64,000 bases of DNA from Candidatus Rubneribacter avistercoris. Lineage in GTDB: Bacteria > Actinomycetota > Coriobacteriia > Coriobacteriales > Eggerthellaceae. The position numbers and the translations under genes were made by a program. Below the pieces are notes generated by a model. That model was not told the DNA's origin and ran no database searches. It saw only the letters and a program-made list of their open reading frames with translations. The stretch covers positions 1 through 64,000 of the forward strand of contig DXCU01000091.1 of the NCBI GenBank assembly GCA_019115845.1, written 5' to 3'. Numbering within the stretch: position 1 is the first letter of the stretch; each line of letters opens with the position of its first letter. This document shows positions 32,807 to 42,370 of the stretch, piece by piece.

Positions 32807-33655
32807 ATGTGCGGCAACGAGGATCGTGTTGTTCCTATGCGGCTGCAGAAGTTTTTGGCGCGGGCGGGAGCGGCGAGCCGACGGGGGTCGGAAAACCTCA
32901 TGACGGCGGGGCGCGTCACCGTGAACGGCCGGGTGGTCACCGAGCTTGGCAGCAAGGTTGACCCGCTTGTGGACGAGGTGGCCGTGGACGGTGCGGTGGT
33001 GCGCTTGGCCGACGGGCCGGTCACGCTCATGCTGCACAAGCCGGCCGGCTACGTGACCACCATGTCCGATCCGCAGGGGCGCCCGACCGTGGCGGAACTC
33101 GTGCCCGTGGCCGCTCACCCGGGGCTTTTCCCGGTGGGGCGGCTCGACGCCGACACCACGGGGTTGCTTCTGTTCTCCACCGACGGCGAGCTGGGAAACG
33201 GCCTTCTGCACCCGAAGCGCCACGTTGCCAAGCGCTACCTGGCGTGCGTGGAGGGCTGTCCCACCGAAGGCGAGCTTGACCGGCTGCGCCGCGGCATCAT
33301 GCTTGACGACGGGCCCGCCCAGCCGGCCGACGTTCGCGTGCTCGACGGCGGCGAGGCGCGGACCGCCGGGCGCGTGCTCGCCGTTCCGCCCGCCGTGCCC
33401 CCGCGCTCCTCGCGCGAGTACGCCGACGTGCTCCGCGGGCGGGCAAGCGCGCGCTCCTACGTGCGCATCTGTTTGCGGGAGGGGCGCAAGCGCCAGGTCA
33501 AGCGCATGCTCGGGGCCATCGGGCATCCGGTGGTGGCGCTGCATCGCGACTCGTTCGGCCCGCTTGCGCTGGGGGAGCTGCCGCGCGGGGAGTGGCGCGA
33601 GCTTTCCGCAGAGGAGGTGGCCGCGCTCCATGCGGCCGCCGCCGGGCGCGATTAA
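32807..33655 (+). CDS. Pseudouridine synthase, RsuA/RluB family
   Basis: The 282-aa protein has an N-terminal S4 RNA-binding domain (MRLQKFLARAGAASRRGSENLM), catalytic Asp in GRLDADTTGLLL (about 113) and the GRKRQVKRMLGAIGHPV motif of the RsuA/RluB/E/F group. It isomerises uridine in rRNA, most likely RluB-like on 23S helix 89. GGAGGG six nt upstream favours ATG 32807. A Pro/Ser-rich insert of about 20 residues precedes the RKRQVKRM motif. Confidence 0.9.
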   Translation: MCGNEDRVVPMRLQKFLARAGAASRRGSENLMTAGRVTVNGRVVTELGSKVDPLVDEVAVDGAVVRLADGPVTLMLHKPAGYVTTMSDPQGRPTVAELVPVAAHPGLFPVGRLDADTTGLLLFSTDGELGNGLLHPKRHVAKRYLACVEGCPTEGELDRLRRGIMLDDGPAQPADVRVLDGGEARTAGRVLAVPPAVPPRSSREYADVLRGRASARSYVRICLREGRKRQVKRMLGAIGHPVVALHRDSFGPLALGELPRGEWRELSAEEVAALHAAAAGRD

Positions 33656-33658
33656 TGC

Positions 33659-33664
33659 TAGAAT
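33659..33664 (+). promoter_or_regulatory. -10 element of the tyrA-aroA-cmk-plsC-ispH operon
   Basis: ATGCTAGAATGATG begins right after the pseudouridine synthase stop codon, about 70 nt before tyrA. Confidence 0.5.
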
Positions 33665-33730
33665 GATGCCGGAGGCGGCCCTGCGCCGCTTTCCCATAAC
33701 GAGAAGAGGTTTGCGAGACGAAAGGGAGAG

Positions 33731-34918
33731 GTGTCTCACCATATGGCGCGGACGCATGCGGCGCACGGGGCGGAATCGGGGTTCAAGCGCATTGCCGTGG
33801 TAGGGTTTGGCCTGATAGGGGCCTCGTTTGCCGCAGCTGTCAGCGAGGCGCATCCAGAGGTTGAGCTGCTTGCCGTCGACGTTGACGACCGCACGTTGGC
33901 CGAGGCCCTCGAGCGCGGCTGGGCGGGCGCGGCCGCGCGCCCGGACGAGCCGGCGTTCCGCGCGTTTCTGGAGGATGGCTGCGATCTGGTGGTGCTGGCC
34001 GCGCCGGTGGATGCGGTGGGGGAGCACCTGAAGCGCCTGGCCGCGTGGGACTTCCGCGGCATCGTCACCGACACCGCGTCCACGAAGGCGCGCATCTGCG
34101 ACATGGCGGCCCGCACGCTGCCTCATCCGGAGAACTTCGTGCCGGGACACCCCATGGCGGGCTCGGAGAGAAACGGCATCGACGGCGCGCGCGCCGACCT
34201 GTTCAAAGGCGCGCATTGGATCCTCTGCCCTGACGCGGACACGCCGGCCGAGCACTTCCCGCGCCTCCATGAGCTTGTCACCTCGCTTGGCGCGCGCGTC
34301 GTGGCCCTGCCGCGCGAGGAGCACGACGCGGCGGTGGCCGTGGTGAGCCACGTGCCGCACCTCGTGGCGTCCTCGCTCGTGCAGCTGGCCAGCCGCCACG
34401 CCGACGACCAGCAGGCGCTCATGCGCCTGGCCGCCGGCGGCTTCAAGGACACCACGCGCATCGCGGCCGGCTCTCCGCAGCTGTGGTGCGGCATCGCCTT
34501 CGACAACAAAGACGCGCTTTCGGCGGGGCTTGCCGAGATGCAGGGCATCATCGCCTCGTTCGCCGACGCGCTCGAAGCCGGCGATCGCGCGCGCCTCACC
34601 GCGCTTCTGGCCCAGGCGGCCGAGGCGCGCCGCGCGCTGCCGGCCGCCTGGGTGCCCTCCACCGAGCGGCTTTTGGAGGTGCGCATCCCCATGGAGGACC
34701 GCCCCGGCGTGGTGGCCGAGGTCACCACCGTCACCAGCTCGGTGGGCTGCAACATCCAGTCCATAGAGATCGACCACGTCACGGCCGATAGCGCGGTGCT
34801 GAGCCTGGTGCTCACCGACGAAGGCGACATCGGCCAGCTGTCCGCGCAGCTCATCAACGCGGGGTTTTCGGTATCGTTCAGCCCCCTGACGGCAAAGGAG
34901 CACACCCATGTCGACTGA
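33731..34918 (+). CDS. tyrA: Prephenate dehydrogenase with ACT domain
   Basis: The 395-aa protein has an NAD-binding Rossmann start (IAVVGFGLIGASFAAAV), TyrA signatures (VTDTASTKARICD, VPGHPMAGSERNGIDGA, LPREEHDAAVAVVSHVPHLVA) and a C-terminal ACT domain (LLEVRIPMEDRPGVVAEVT) that usually binds tyrosine for feedback control. It oxidises prephenate (or arogenate) toward tyrosine. The start is GTG 33731 or ATG 33743; AAAGGGAG fits neither spacing perfectly. It heads a tightly overlapping operon with aroA. Confidence 0.93.
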   Translation: MSHHMARTHAAHGAESGFKRIAVVGFGLIGASFAAAVSEAHPEVELLAVDVDDRTLAEALERGWAGAAARPDEPAFRAFLEDGCDLVVLAAPVDAVGEHLKRLAAWDFRGIVTDTASTKARICDMAARTLPHPENFVPGHPMAGSERNGIDGARADLFKGAHWILCPDADTPAEHFPRLHELVTSLGARVVALPREEHDAAVAVVSHVPHLVASSLVQLASRHADDQQALMRLAAGGFKDTTRIAAGSPQLWCGIAFDNKDALSAGLAEMQGIIASFADALEAGDRARLTALLAQAAEARRALPAAWVPSTERLLEVRIPMEDRPGVVAEVTTVTSSVGCNIQSIEIDHVTADSAVLSLVLTDEGDIGQLSAQLINAGFSVSFSPLTAKEHTHVD

Positions 34919-36242
34919 CCAGATGCAGGGCGCAACCGTCGTCGCGCCCCTGCCCGCGCCTTTGCGCGGCTCCACCTCCGTGCCCGGCGACAAGTCCATA
35001 TCGCACCGCGCCGTGCTGTTCGCGGCCATGGCCGAGGGCACCTCGCGCCTTTCGGGCGTGCTCGATTCCGAGGACGTGCGCTCCTCCATCGGCGCCGTGC
35101 GCGCGCTCGGCGCCGAGGTGTCGCTTGAGAAGGCCGCCGACGGCAGCCTTTGCGGCGGCGTCACCGGCTGGGGCGCGCGCGGGCCCCGCCAGCCTGACGG
35201 GCCCATCGACTGCGGCAACTCCGGCACCACCGCGCGCCTGCTCATGGGCGTGCTCGCGCCGTGGGACGTGCGGGTGGAGCTGACCGGCGACGAGTCGCTC
35301 GTCAAGCGCCCCATGCGCCGCATCACCGCGCCGCTCATGAAGATGGGCGCGCGCTTTTTGCCCGAGGGGCGCGAGACGCTGCCCATCACCGTGTGCGGAT
35401 CGCGGAGGCTGCGCGCCATCTCCTACGACGCGCCCATGGCCTCCGCGCAGCTCAAGACCGCCGTGCTTCTGGCCGGCGTGTTCGCCGAGGGAACCACCGT
35501 CTTAAACGAGCCCGCCCCCTCGCGCAACCACACCGAGCTCATGCTGCCCGAGTTCGGCGTGGACACCACCGCCGCCGACCGCACCGCAAGCGTCACGGGT
35601 CCCGCGCGCCTTGAGGCGTGCGAGGTGCAGGTGCCGGGCGATCCCTCGTCGGCGGCCTTCATCGCCTGCGCGGCGGCGATACGGCCCGGCAGCTCGGTGC
35701 AGGTGGAGAACGTGAGCCTCAACACCGCGCGCATCGGGTTCGTGCGCACGCTCGAGCGCATGGGCGCCGACGTGAGCGTGCGCCACACGGGTTCGGCGGG
35801 CAAAGAGCCCTACGGCGTCATCTCGGTGAGCCACACGCCGAACCTGCGCGGCTGCGAGGTGCCCGCTGAGAAGATAGCCACCATCGTGGACGAGGTGCCC
35901 GTGCTCGCGCTCGTGGCGGCGCATGCGCGCGGCGTGACGGTGTTTCGCGAGGTGAGCGAGTTGCGCGTGAAGGAGACCGATCGCCTGGCCGCCGTCATCG
36001 AGGGGCTGGGGGAGCTTGGCGTGGACGCATGGGCCGACGGCAACGACCTGTTCGTGGAGGGCCAGCCCGGCCTGCGCACGCCCGCCGGCGTCTCCTTCGA
36101 CTCGAAAGGCGACCATCGCCTGGCCATGACCTGGGCGCTCGCCGGCCTGTGCGGCACGGCACCCGTCGAGGTGAAGAACTTCGACTCGGTCAAGATCAGC
36201 TACCCTCAGTTCCTCTCCGACATAGAAAGGCTCGCACGATGA
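34908..36242 (+). CDS. aroA: 3-phosphoshikimate 1-carboxyvinyltransferase (EPSP synthase)
   Basis: The 444-aa protein has the EPSP synthase signatures VPGDKSISHRAVLFAAMAEGTS, CGNSGTTARLLMGVL, RPMRRITAPLMKMG and VKETDRLAAVIEGL...DSKGDHRLAM. It condenses shikimate-3-phosphate with PEP in chorismate synthesis, two steps ahead of the TyrA branch. It overlaps tyrA by 11 nt and cmk by 4 nt (ATGA), so the genes are translationally coupled. Confidence 0.97.
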   Translation: MSTDQMQGATVVAPLPAPLRGSTSVPGDKSISHRAVLFAAMAEGTSRLSGVLDSEDVRSSIGAVRALGAEVSLEKAADGSLCGGVTGWGARGPRQPDGPIDCGNSGTTARLLMGVLAPWDVRVELTGDESLVKRPMRRITAPLMKMGARFLPEGRETLPITVCGSRRLRAISYDAPMASAQLKTAVLLAGVFAEGTTVLNEPAPSRNHTELMLPEFGVDTTAADRTASVTGPARLEACEVQVPGDPSSAAFIACAAAIRPGSSVQVENVSLNTARIGFVRTLERMGADVSVRHTGSAGKEPYGVISVSHTPNLRGCEVPAEKIATIVDEVPVLALVAAHARGVTVFREVSELRVKETDRLAAVIEGLGELGVDAWADGNDLFVEGQPGLRTPAGVSFDSKGDHRLAMTWALAGLCGTAPVEVKNFDSVKISYPQFLSDIERLAR

Positions 36243-36916
36243 TCATCGCCATCGACGGTCCGAGCGGGGCCGGAAAATCGACCGTCGCGAAGGCGGTCGC
36301 CCGCACACTGGGCTTCTCTTGCCTGGACACCGGCGCGATGTACCGGGCGGTGGCCTGGCAGGCGCTTGAGGACGGCGCGTCTTTGGAGGACGCCGAGGCC
36401 CTCGGTCGCATCGCGCGCGAGCGGGAGATAGCCTTCTTCCACGATCCCGGCGACCCCATGCCCAAGGGTGTGTCCATCGGCGGCCAGGATGTGAGCGCCG
36501 CCATCCGCACCGCCGAGATCGACCGCGCCGTGAGTCCCGTGTCGGCCGTGCCCGCCGTGCGCGAGGCGCTTGTCGCGCAGCAGCGGCGCATCGGGCGCTC
36601 GGGCGACTACGTGGTGGAGGGCCGCGACATCGGCACGACGGTGTTCCCCGAGGCTCCGGTGAAGGTGTTCCTCACCGCCTCGGCCGAGGAGCGGGCGCAC
36701 CGCCGCGTGCGCCAGAACGTGGACCGCTCCGTGGGCTCCATCGACTACGAGGAGGTGCTCGCCGACATCCGTCGCCGCGACGAGGTGGATTCCTCCCGCG
36801 CCGCCTCGCCCCTGCGCCCGGCCGACGACGCCGTGCATCTTGACTCCACAGGCCGCTACATCGAAGACGTGATCGACGAGATCTGCGCCCTCGCCCGCGA
36901 GAAGGGCGCGCGATGA
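36239..36916 (+). CDS. cmk: Cytidylate kinase
   Basis: The 225-aa P-loop kinase has IAIDGPSGAGKSTVAK (5-20), LDTGAMYRAVAW and the CMP-binding YVVEGRDIGTTVFPEA. It phosphorylates CMP/dCMP for nucleotide and phospholipid (CDP) pools. I trimmed the ORF to ATG 36239, which overlaps the aroA stop as ATGA. The overlap with plsC downstream is also ATGA. Confidence 0.97.
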   Translation: MIIAIDGPSGAGKSTVAKAVARTLGFSCLDTGAMYRAVAWQALEDGASLEDAEALGRIAREREIAFFHDPGDPMPKGVSIGGQDVSAAIRTAEIDRAVSPVSAVPAVREALVAQQRRIGRSGDYVVEGRDIGTTVFPEAPVKVFLTASAEERAHRRVRQNVDRSVGSIDYEEVLADIRRRDEVDSSRAASPLRPADDAVHLDSTGRYIEDVIDEICALAREKGAR

Positions 36917-37743
36917 GCGTGTTTCTGCCCTACGAGAAGATGTGGGACATGCCCCTTGGCGGCACGTCGGACGAGAAGCAGGTGCCCCACTGGGCGGGCA
37001 ACTTTTTGTGGGTGTTCCTCTCGCTCGTGTTCAAGGTGTGCTTTCGCTACCGTGTGGACAACCGCGAGAGCATCCGCGCCTTCGACGGCAAAAGCGGAGT
37101 TGTGGTGGTGGCCAACCACACGTCGTTTCTGGACGTGGCGTTCATATACCTGGCCACGCGGCCCGCGCAGTGGGTGCGCTTCATGGGGCGCGAGAGCCTG
37201 TTCGACAACGCGCACGGCCTGGTGGGCCAGATCCTCTCGCGCGTGGGGGCGTTTCCCATCAAGCGCGACGCGGCCGACCGCACGGCCATCAAGCGCGCCA
37301 CGCGCATGCTGAAGAACAACGAGGTGGTGGGTATCCTGCCCGAGGGCACGCGTCGTGGCAAAGGCTCCAAGACGCCCGAGATCCACTCGGGCGCGGCGTT
37401 CATCGCCAAGATGGGCAAGGCCCCCATCCTGCCCATGACCGTGCGCAACGCCGAGAACGTCAAGCGCAAGGGCGAGCGCTTCCGCTTCCCCAAGATCACC
37501 ATCGAGTACGGCGACCCCGTCCTTGTGGAGGACTTCGACTTCCTGCCGAAGGAGGACCGTCTGGAGGGCTGCACGTGGTACGCCATGCGCGAGTGCTTCG
37601 CGCTGTCGCAGCGCGTGCCGCGCGAGCAGGTGGACATGCGGGCGCTGTTCCCGGAGGGACGCGACTTCACGGAGGTGTTCGCGGAGCATCCCGTGCCCGA
37701 GCGCAGCTCGCAGGAGGTCGTGGCGAGCAGGGGGCGCGCATGA
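36913..37743 (+). CDS. plsC: 1-acyl-sn-glycerol-3-phosphate acyltransferase
   Basis: The 276-aa protein has the acyltransferase motif NHTSFLDVAF (His of the HX4D box about residue 68) and the second motif LPEGTRRGKG. It transfers an acyl chain to lysophosphatidate at the inner membrane face. It starts inside the cmk stop codon and its own stop overlaps the ispH start, all in ATGA style. Confidence 0.93.
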   Translation: MSVFLPYEKMWDMPLGGTSDEKQVPHWAGNFLWVFLSLVFKVCFRYRVDNRESIRAFDGKSGVVVVANHTSFLDVAFIYLATRPAQWVRFMGRESLFDNAHGLVGQILSRVGAFPIKRDAADRTAIKRATRMLKNNEVVGILPEGTRRGKGSKTPEIHSGAAFIAKMGKAPILPMTVRNAENVKRKGERFRFPKITIEYGDPVLVEDFDFLPKEDRLEGCTWYAMRECFALSQRVPREQVDMRALFPEGRDFTEVFAEHPVPERSSQEVVASRGRA

Positions 37744-38576
37744 AGGTGATTCTCGCCCGGCACGCGGGCGCCTGCTACGGCGTGCAGCGCGCTCTCGACA
37801 TGGCCCTTGCGGCCGCCTCCGCGGGAGACGGCGCGTCAACGCTTGGGCCCCTCATCCACAATCCCCAGGTGGTGGCCGACCTTGAGCGGCGCGGCGTGCG
37901 CGCCGTCGGCGGCGTGGAGGATGCGGGGGACAATCCGGTGATCATCCGCAGCCACGGCGTGACGCCGGCGGTGCGCCGTGCGGTGGAGGAGCGCGGGCTG
38001 CCGCTCATCGACGCCACCTGTCCGCATGTGGCGCGCGCGCAGAAGGCCGCTGCGGAGCTGGCGCGGCGCTGCGGGCGCGTGGTGGTGGTGGGCGAGGCGG
38101 GGCACCCCGAGGTGGAGGGCCTCGTCGCGCATGCGCGCGAGGCGGGCGGCGAGGTGTGCGTGGCGGCCTTGCCAAACGACCTTCCCGCGCATCTGGATTC
38201 CCCAACGGGCGTTGTCGTGCAAACCACCCAGACGCGCGAGGCGCTCGACGCCGTGACGGCGGCGCTTTCCGCGCGCGGCGTGGCATGCGAGGTGAAGGAC
38301 ACCGTGTGCTTCGCCACCCGCCAGCGCCAGGAGGCCGCCGCCGAGCTTGCGGGAAAGGTGGATGCCATCGTGGTCATCGGCGGGCGCAACTCCTCCAACA
38401 CCACGCGCCTGGCCGACATCTGCGCCGCCGCCTGTCCGCGCACCCACCATGTGGAGGCGCCCGACGAGGTGGATCCCGCCTGGTTTGCGGGCTGCTCGAC
38501 GGTGGGCGTGACCGCCGGCGCCTCAACTCCGGAGTCGCAGATAGCCGCCGTGGTGGAGCGCCTGGAGGCGCTGTGA
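37740..38576 (+). CDS. ispH: 4-hydroxy-3-methylbut-2-enyl diphosphate reductase
   Basis: The 278-aa protein carries the three cluster cysteines in AGACYGVQRAL (Cys12), DATCPHV and DTVCFATRQRQEA, plus GGRNSSNTTRL and GVTAGASTPES. It makes IPP/DMAPP in the last step of the MEP isoprenoid pathway using an iron-sulfur cluster. It is shorter than E. coli IspH at the C-terminus but complete for the Gram-positive type. It is coupled at both ends (ATGA with plsC, GTGA with the LuxR gene). Confidence 0.96.
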   Translation: MKVILARHAGACYGVQRALDMALAAASAGDGASTLGPLIHNPQVVADLERRGVRAVGGVEDAGDNPVIIRSHGVTPAVRRAVEERGLPLIDATCPHVARAQKAAAELARRCGRVVVVGEAGHPEVEGLVAHAREAGGEVCVAALPNDLPAHLDSPTGVVVQTTQTREALDAVTAALSARGVACEVKDTVCFATRQRQEAAAELAGKVDAIVVIGGRNSSNTTRLADICAAACPRTHHVEAPDEVDPAWFAGCSTVGVTAGASTPESQIAAVVERLEAL

Positions 38577-39970
38577 GCGCCCTCGGAGCGCCGAAGCTCG
38601 CGAAGGCTTCCCGCTTGGGGCTCGCCTGCCTGGCGGGTTACTACTCCTACGCCTACATCTTCTTCAACCGCCTGTTCTTCGTCCCCGGTGAAGGCTTTCA
38701 CTTCCATCCCGTGTTCGTGCAGGCGGCCATGATGCTGTGCGCGGCCGCCGCGCTTGCACGCATGCTCGCCACAGGGCGCTTCGGGTTGCGTCCCGACGGG
38801 CGCGCCTGCCTGGCCATCTGGCTGCTTTTCGCCGCCGGTGTGGCTCTTGACCAGGCGGGCTTGCTGCTGGGAGGCCCGCCGCGCCTGGCCGCCCAGTTCC
38901 TTGCATGTCTGCTGTTCGGGGGAGGGTTCGTTTCGTACACGCTGCTGTGGGCGCGGGTATACGAGGCGCTGTCGTTCCCGCAGCTGTCCGCAGCCGTCTC
39001 TTGCGCCCTGGTCGTCAGCGTGCTCGTGCGCGCGGCGACGTACGTGGACATGCGGGCGCAGGCGGCGTGGTGCGCGGCGTTCTGCGTCGTGATGGCGCTC
39101 TCGCTCGTCATGCTGAACCGCTCGTTTCGCCTTGTGGGAGACGGCGCGTCCGGCGCGCAGGGCCCTTCCGGGCGCCAGCGGCTTTCCAAAAGCCTGCTCC
39201 TCACGTTGAAAGGGCCCCTTGCCGCCACGGCCGCCGTCGCGTTCGGCACGGGGCTTTCCTGGGGCGAGGCCGCGGTCGACGCGTACCGCCCGCTCATCTC
39301 GGTGGCGGCGGCCCTGCTGGTCTGCGCCCTGAGCGTGTTTTTTGGGTTTCGCGCCCGCAGCGGTTCCAAGGGCCGGTTCGCCTTCTTCGGGGCGGTGTTT
39401 CCCCTCTCGACCATCCTCTTGCTCGCCTCGCTCGTGCTGGGGCAGCTCGGCGGGGCCGCAAGCCTGTCCGTTCTTCTTGACGCCGCGTACTACGTGGGGT
39501 TGTCGTTGCTCGAGGTCTATGTGCTCGTGGCCATCGTCGTGGCCTCGCGGGGAAGCGGCGTGTCGCCTTTGGCGCCTCTTGCCGCGAAGATGGTCGTGTA
39601 CGGCGCGGGGTTTTTGACGGGCAAGGCGCTGGCCTCGGTGCTTGATTCGCAGGCCCTGCCCACCGTTTTGACGATAGCGCTTTTGGCGTACCTCGCCTTC
39701 AACGTGGTGGTGCTGGCCGTGAACCAGGTGTCCGACGCGACGGGGTCCTCCGCGCCCGTGCAGGAGGCCATCAGCGCCCGGATGGGCGAGCGTTACGGGC
39801 TTACCCCGCGCGAGCGGGAGGTGCTCTCCTGCCTTTTGGAGGGCAGGTCCTACGAGGGGGTGGGCAGGACGCTGTTCATCTCGTCGAGCACTGTGAAAAC
39901 CCACGTCAAGCACATCTACGAGAAAGTGGGCGTCAAAAGCCGCGACGAGCTGATCGACCGGGCGTTCTGA
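38573..39970 (+). CDS. Membrane-anchored LuxR-family transcriptional regulator
   Basis: The 465-aa protein has about 12 hydrophobic segments followed by a C-terminal LuxR/GerE HTH (YGLTPREREVLSCLLEGRSYEG, TVKTHVKHIYEKVGVKSRDELI). It starts at GTG 38573, overlapping the ispH stop (GTGA), so it is translated as the last cistron of the tyrA-ispH operon. The convergent neighbour is a Tat-exported flavoprotein with an upstream palindrome, a plausible target. It shares layout with the 325-1734 gene but is not a close copy by eye. Confidence 0.88.
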   Translation: MSALGAPKLAKASRLGLACLAGYYSYAYIFFNRLFFVPGEGFHFHPVFVQAAMMLCAAAALARMLATGRFGLRPDGRACLAIWLLFAAGVALDQAGLLLGGPPRLAAQFLACLLFGGGFVSYTLLWARVYEALSFPQLSAAVSCALVVSVLVRAATYVDMRAQAAWCAAFCVVMALSLVMLNRSFRLVGDGASGAQGPSGRQRLSKSLLLTLKGPLAATAAVAFGTGLSWGEAAVDAYRPLISVAAALLVCALSVFFGFRARSGSKGRFAFFGAVFPLSTILLLASLVLGQLGGAASLSVLLDAAYYVGLSLLEVYVLVAIVVASRGSGVSPLAPLAAKMVVYGAGFLTGKALASVLDSQALPTVLTIALLAYLAFNVVVLAVNQVSDATGSSAPVQEAISARMGERYGLTPREREVLSCLLEGRSYEGVGRTLFISSSTVKTHVKHIYEKVGVKSRDELIDRAF

Positions 39971-40016
39971 CGCCCCCATGAAGGCCGCCGTCCCGACCGC
40001 GCGTTTGCCCCTGAAG

Positions 40017-40052
40017 CGCATCGAGGGTCCTCCGAAAAGGGCCCTCGATGCG
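40017..40052. terminator. Inverted repeat between convergent LuxR and flavoprotein genes
   Basis: 11-bp arms CGCATCGAGGG / CCCTCGATGCG with a 14-nt spacer. There is no T-run. It lies 46 nt after the LuxR stop. Confidence 0.55.
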
Positions 40053-40115
40053 GGGTGGGGCGGATCTGCCGCGCTAAGCGATCGGCGCGGCTCGTGGCCG
40101 GCTGGGCGCTGGATG

Positions 40116-42370
40116 CTAGATGGCGCGCGCCGCCTGGTTGCCGGAGCTTACGGCTTCGGCGATGGTGGAGAACACGGCGCGTCGCCGATGAGGTGCTTCT
40201 CGATCCCGGAGGGGATGGCGTCGAACAGCTCGGTGTTGGGCTCCATGGCCTGGCAGTTCACCACGGCGTCGCACGGCACGGTGACGGTGGTGCCGAAGTT
40301 GGTGTCGATGCGCACGCCGTCCTCCTCGATAGCGAGAGGAGATGCCTCGTAGAACACGCGCAGGCCCTTGCTCTCCATCCACGCCTTCATGCTGTAGCGC
40401 ACCCACGAGGGATGCTCGACGTCGAAGAACTCTTGTGCGCGGTCGGACAGGATGGTCACGGCCTTGCCCTGCTTGATGAGCGATATGGCCAGGTCGATAG
40501 CGTGGTGGTTGTCGCCGACCACCACCACGCGCTCGCCGAGGTCGCCGCCTGCGGCCGCCTCTTCGATGGTCTTCACCAAAGGCGATCCCTCGGCGCCGGG
40601 GATGTCGAGGGCGGGGCGCACGCCGCCGGTGGCCACCAGCACGACGTCCGGCGCCTCCTTAGCCACCAGGTCGGCGTCCACCTTGGTGCCGGTCACCACC
40701 GAGACGCCCTTCACCTCCTGCTGGCGTTCGAGGTACGCGCAGAAATCCGCGATCTTCTCATGCGGTCCCTTCACCGTGGAGGCGAAGGTCATAAGCCCGC
40801 TCAAGGAGCCGTCCTCCTCGTAGAGCGTCACCTCGTGCCCGCGCTCGGCGGCGATGCGCGCGGCCTCCATGCCGGCAGGACCGCCGCCCACCACCATGAC
40901 GTTGCGGGGCGACGCGGCCGGCTTAGGCTTCGCGCTCGTCTCGATGCCGCCGTCCTTCACGCGGCCGAACGTCGCGTTGCAGCGGCATCCCACCGTCACC
41001 GGGTGGGGGAGCACCGCCTGCAAGCAGGTGAGGCAGTGGTTGCAGGGCGCCACCTCGTCGCGGCGTCCCTCCTGCAGCTTGTTGGGCAGCTCGGGGTCGC
41101 ACATGAGCGGACGGGTCATGGCCACGTAGTCGATCTTTCCGTCGGCGAGCGCGTTGTCTATCAGGTCGGGGGCCAGGCGCGGGTCCATGACGCCGACGGT
41201 GCCCACGGGAATGCCCACCGCCTGCTTGATCTCGGCGGCCACCTCCAGCAGCGCGCACGCTCCGTCGTACTGACCGTTGACCTTGCCCTCGAAATGCCGG
41301 TCGAAGTCAACGCGCGTTCCGTAGCCGGTGTTGCCGCTCTCCACGGCGTGCAGCACGTCGGTGAAGAACGAGGCGGCGTGGTAGCCGTAGGCGCCGTAGC
41401 GCACCTGGAGCATGTCGGCGCCGGCCGCCTCGAACAACCGCGCGAACTCCTTGGCCTCCTCGACGGTCATGCAGCCGTCGTTCTTGCCCAGGTACTCCAC
41501 GTTGTCCTCCACGCCGTTGTAGAGCACCTCGATGATGAAGTCGGGGCCGCAGGTCTGCCTGATCTGCCCGATCAGCTCGGTGAGGATGCGCGCGCGGTTC
41601 TCGTAGCTTTGCGGGCCGTACTCGTCGTCGCGCTGCGTGTTCCAAAAGCGCGAGAGGAACGTGGAGAAGGTGTGGTCGCATCCGGCGTTGATGGTGACGC
41701 CGTCGAAGCCCGCCTTCTGCATCATCTGGCAGCGATGCACGAGGTCGGCCTGGAAGGCGTGGATCTCGTCGACGGAGAGCATCTTGCGGGTGGCGACGTA
41801 GTTCTCGAAGGGCGCTGTGATGGCTCCGTCGCAGGAGCATTGCGACCACAATCCCCACACCTGCATGCCGATGAGCGCGCCCTGCTCATGGACGTAGTCG
41901 GTGAACTGCTTGCACAGCGCCGCGTCCTCGTCGGTGGCGATGGGCGTGTTGCCGTTGGCGGCCTTGCCGGTGAAGTCGACGAACTGGTCCATCCAGATCA
42001 GGCCCACGCCGCCTTCGGCCATGGCGCCGTAAAAGTTCTTGACGTCCTCGGAGAATCCGGCGCCTTGGGACACCGTGCGCGAGGTGGCGCCCGACTTCAC
42101 GATGCGGTTCTTCAGGGTGTGCGACCCCACCTGCAAAGGGCTGAACAGGTGGGAGTAGTCGGTGGTGAACGTGGTGTAGGACTCGTCTTGCGGGTTAAGC
42201 TCGTAGCCGGCCTGCTCCTTCACAGGAGCGTTCCTGTCGGCGCCGTCTTCGCGGGCGTCGGTGTTGGCGGTTGGCGCGCAGCCTCCGAGGCCGGCTGCGG
42301 CCAGCGACCCGACCGCCGCCGTCGCGCCCAGTCCGAAAAACGACCTTCTCGTCAACGATGCCTTCTTCAT
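40116..42370 (-). pseudogene. Tat-exported NADH:flavin oxidoreductase (OYE-like, FMN + [4Fe-4S] + FAD) with C-terminal frameshift
   Basis: The ORF (40148-42370, 740 aa) starts with a Tat lipoprotein signal (LTRRSFFGLG, lipobox LGGC). An OYE-type FMN barrel follows (FSPLQVGSHTLKNRIVKSG), then a [4Fe-4S] site (CNHCLTCLQAVLPHPVTVGC) and an FAD/NAD domain (VMVVGGGPAGMEAARIA). After HLIGDA the frame turns to PCSPPSPKP and stops. The -1/+1 shifted frame continues VFSTIAEAVSSGNQAARAI to a stop at 40116, the expected family ending. One missing base near 40175-40182 explains this. Whether it is real, a sequencing error or phase variation is open, and the enzyme may retain partial function. AAGGAGGAGGAAGC precedes the ATG. 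Confidence 0.85.

Noticed and set aside
32603-35419. 938-aa ORF on the minus strand
   Set aside because: Shadow of the pseudouridine synthase, tyrA and aroA; no domain is seen.
37775-40021. 748-aa minus-strand ORF opposite ispH/LuxR
   Set aside because: Shadow frame; both plus-strand genes are unambiguous.
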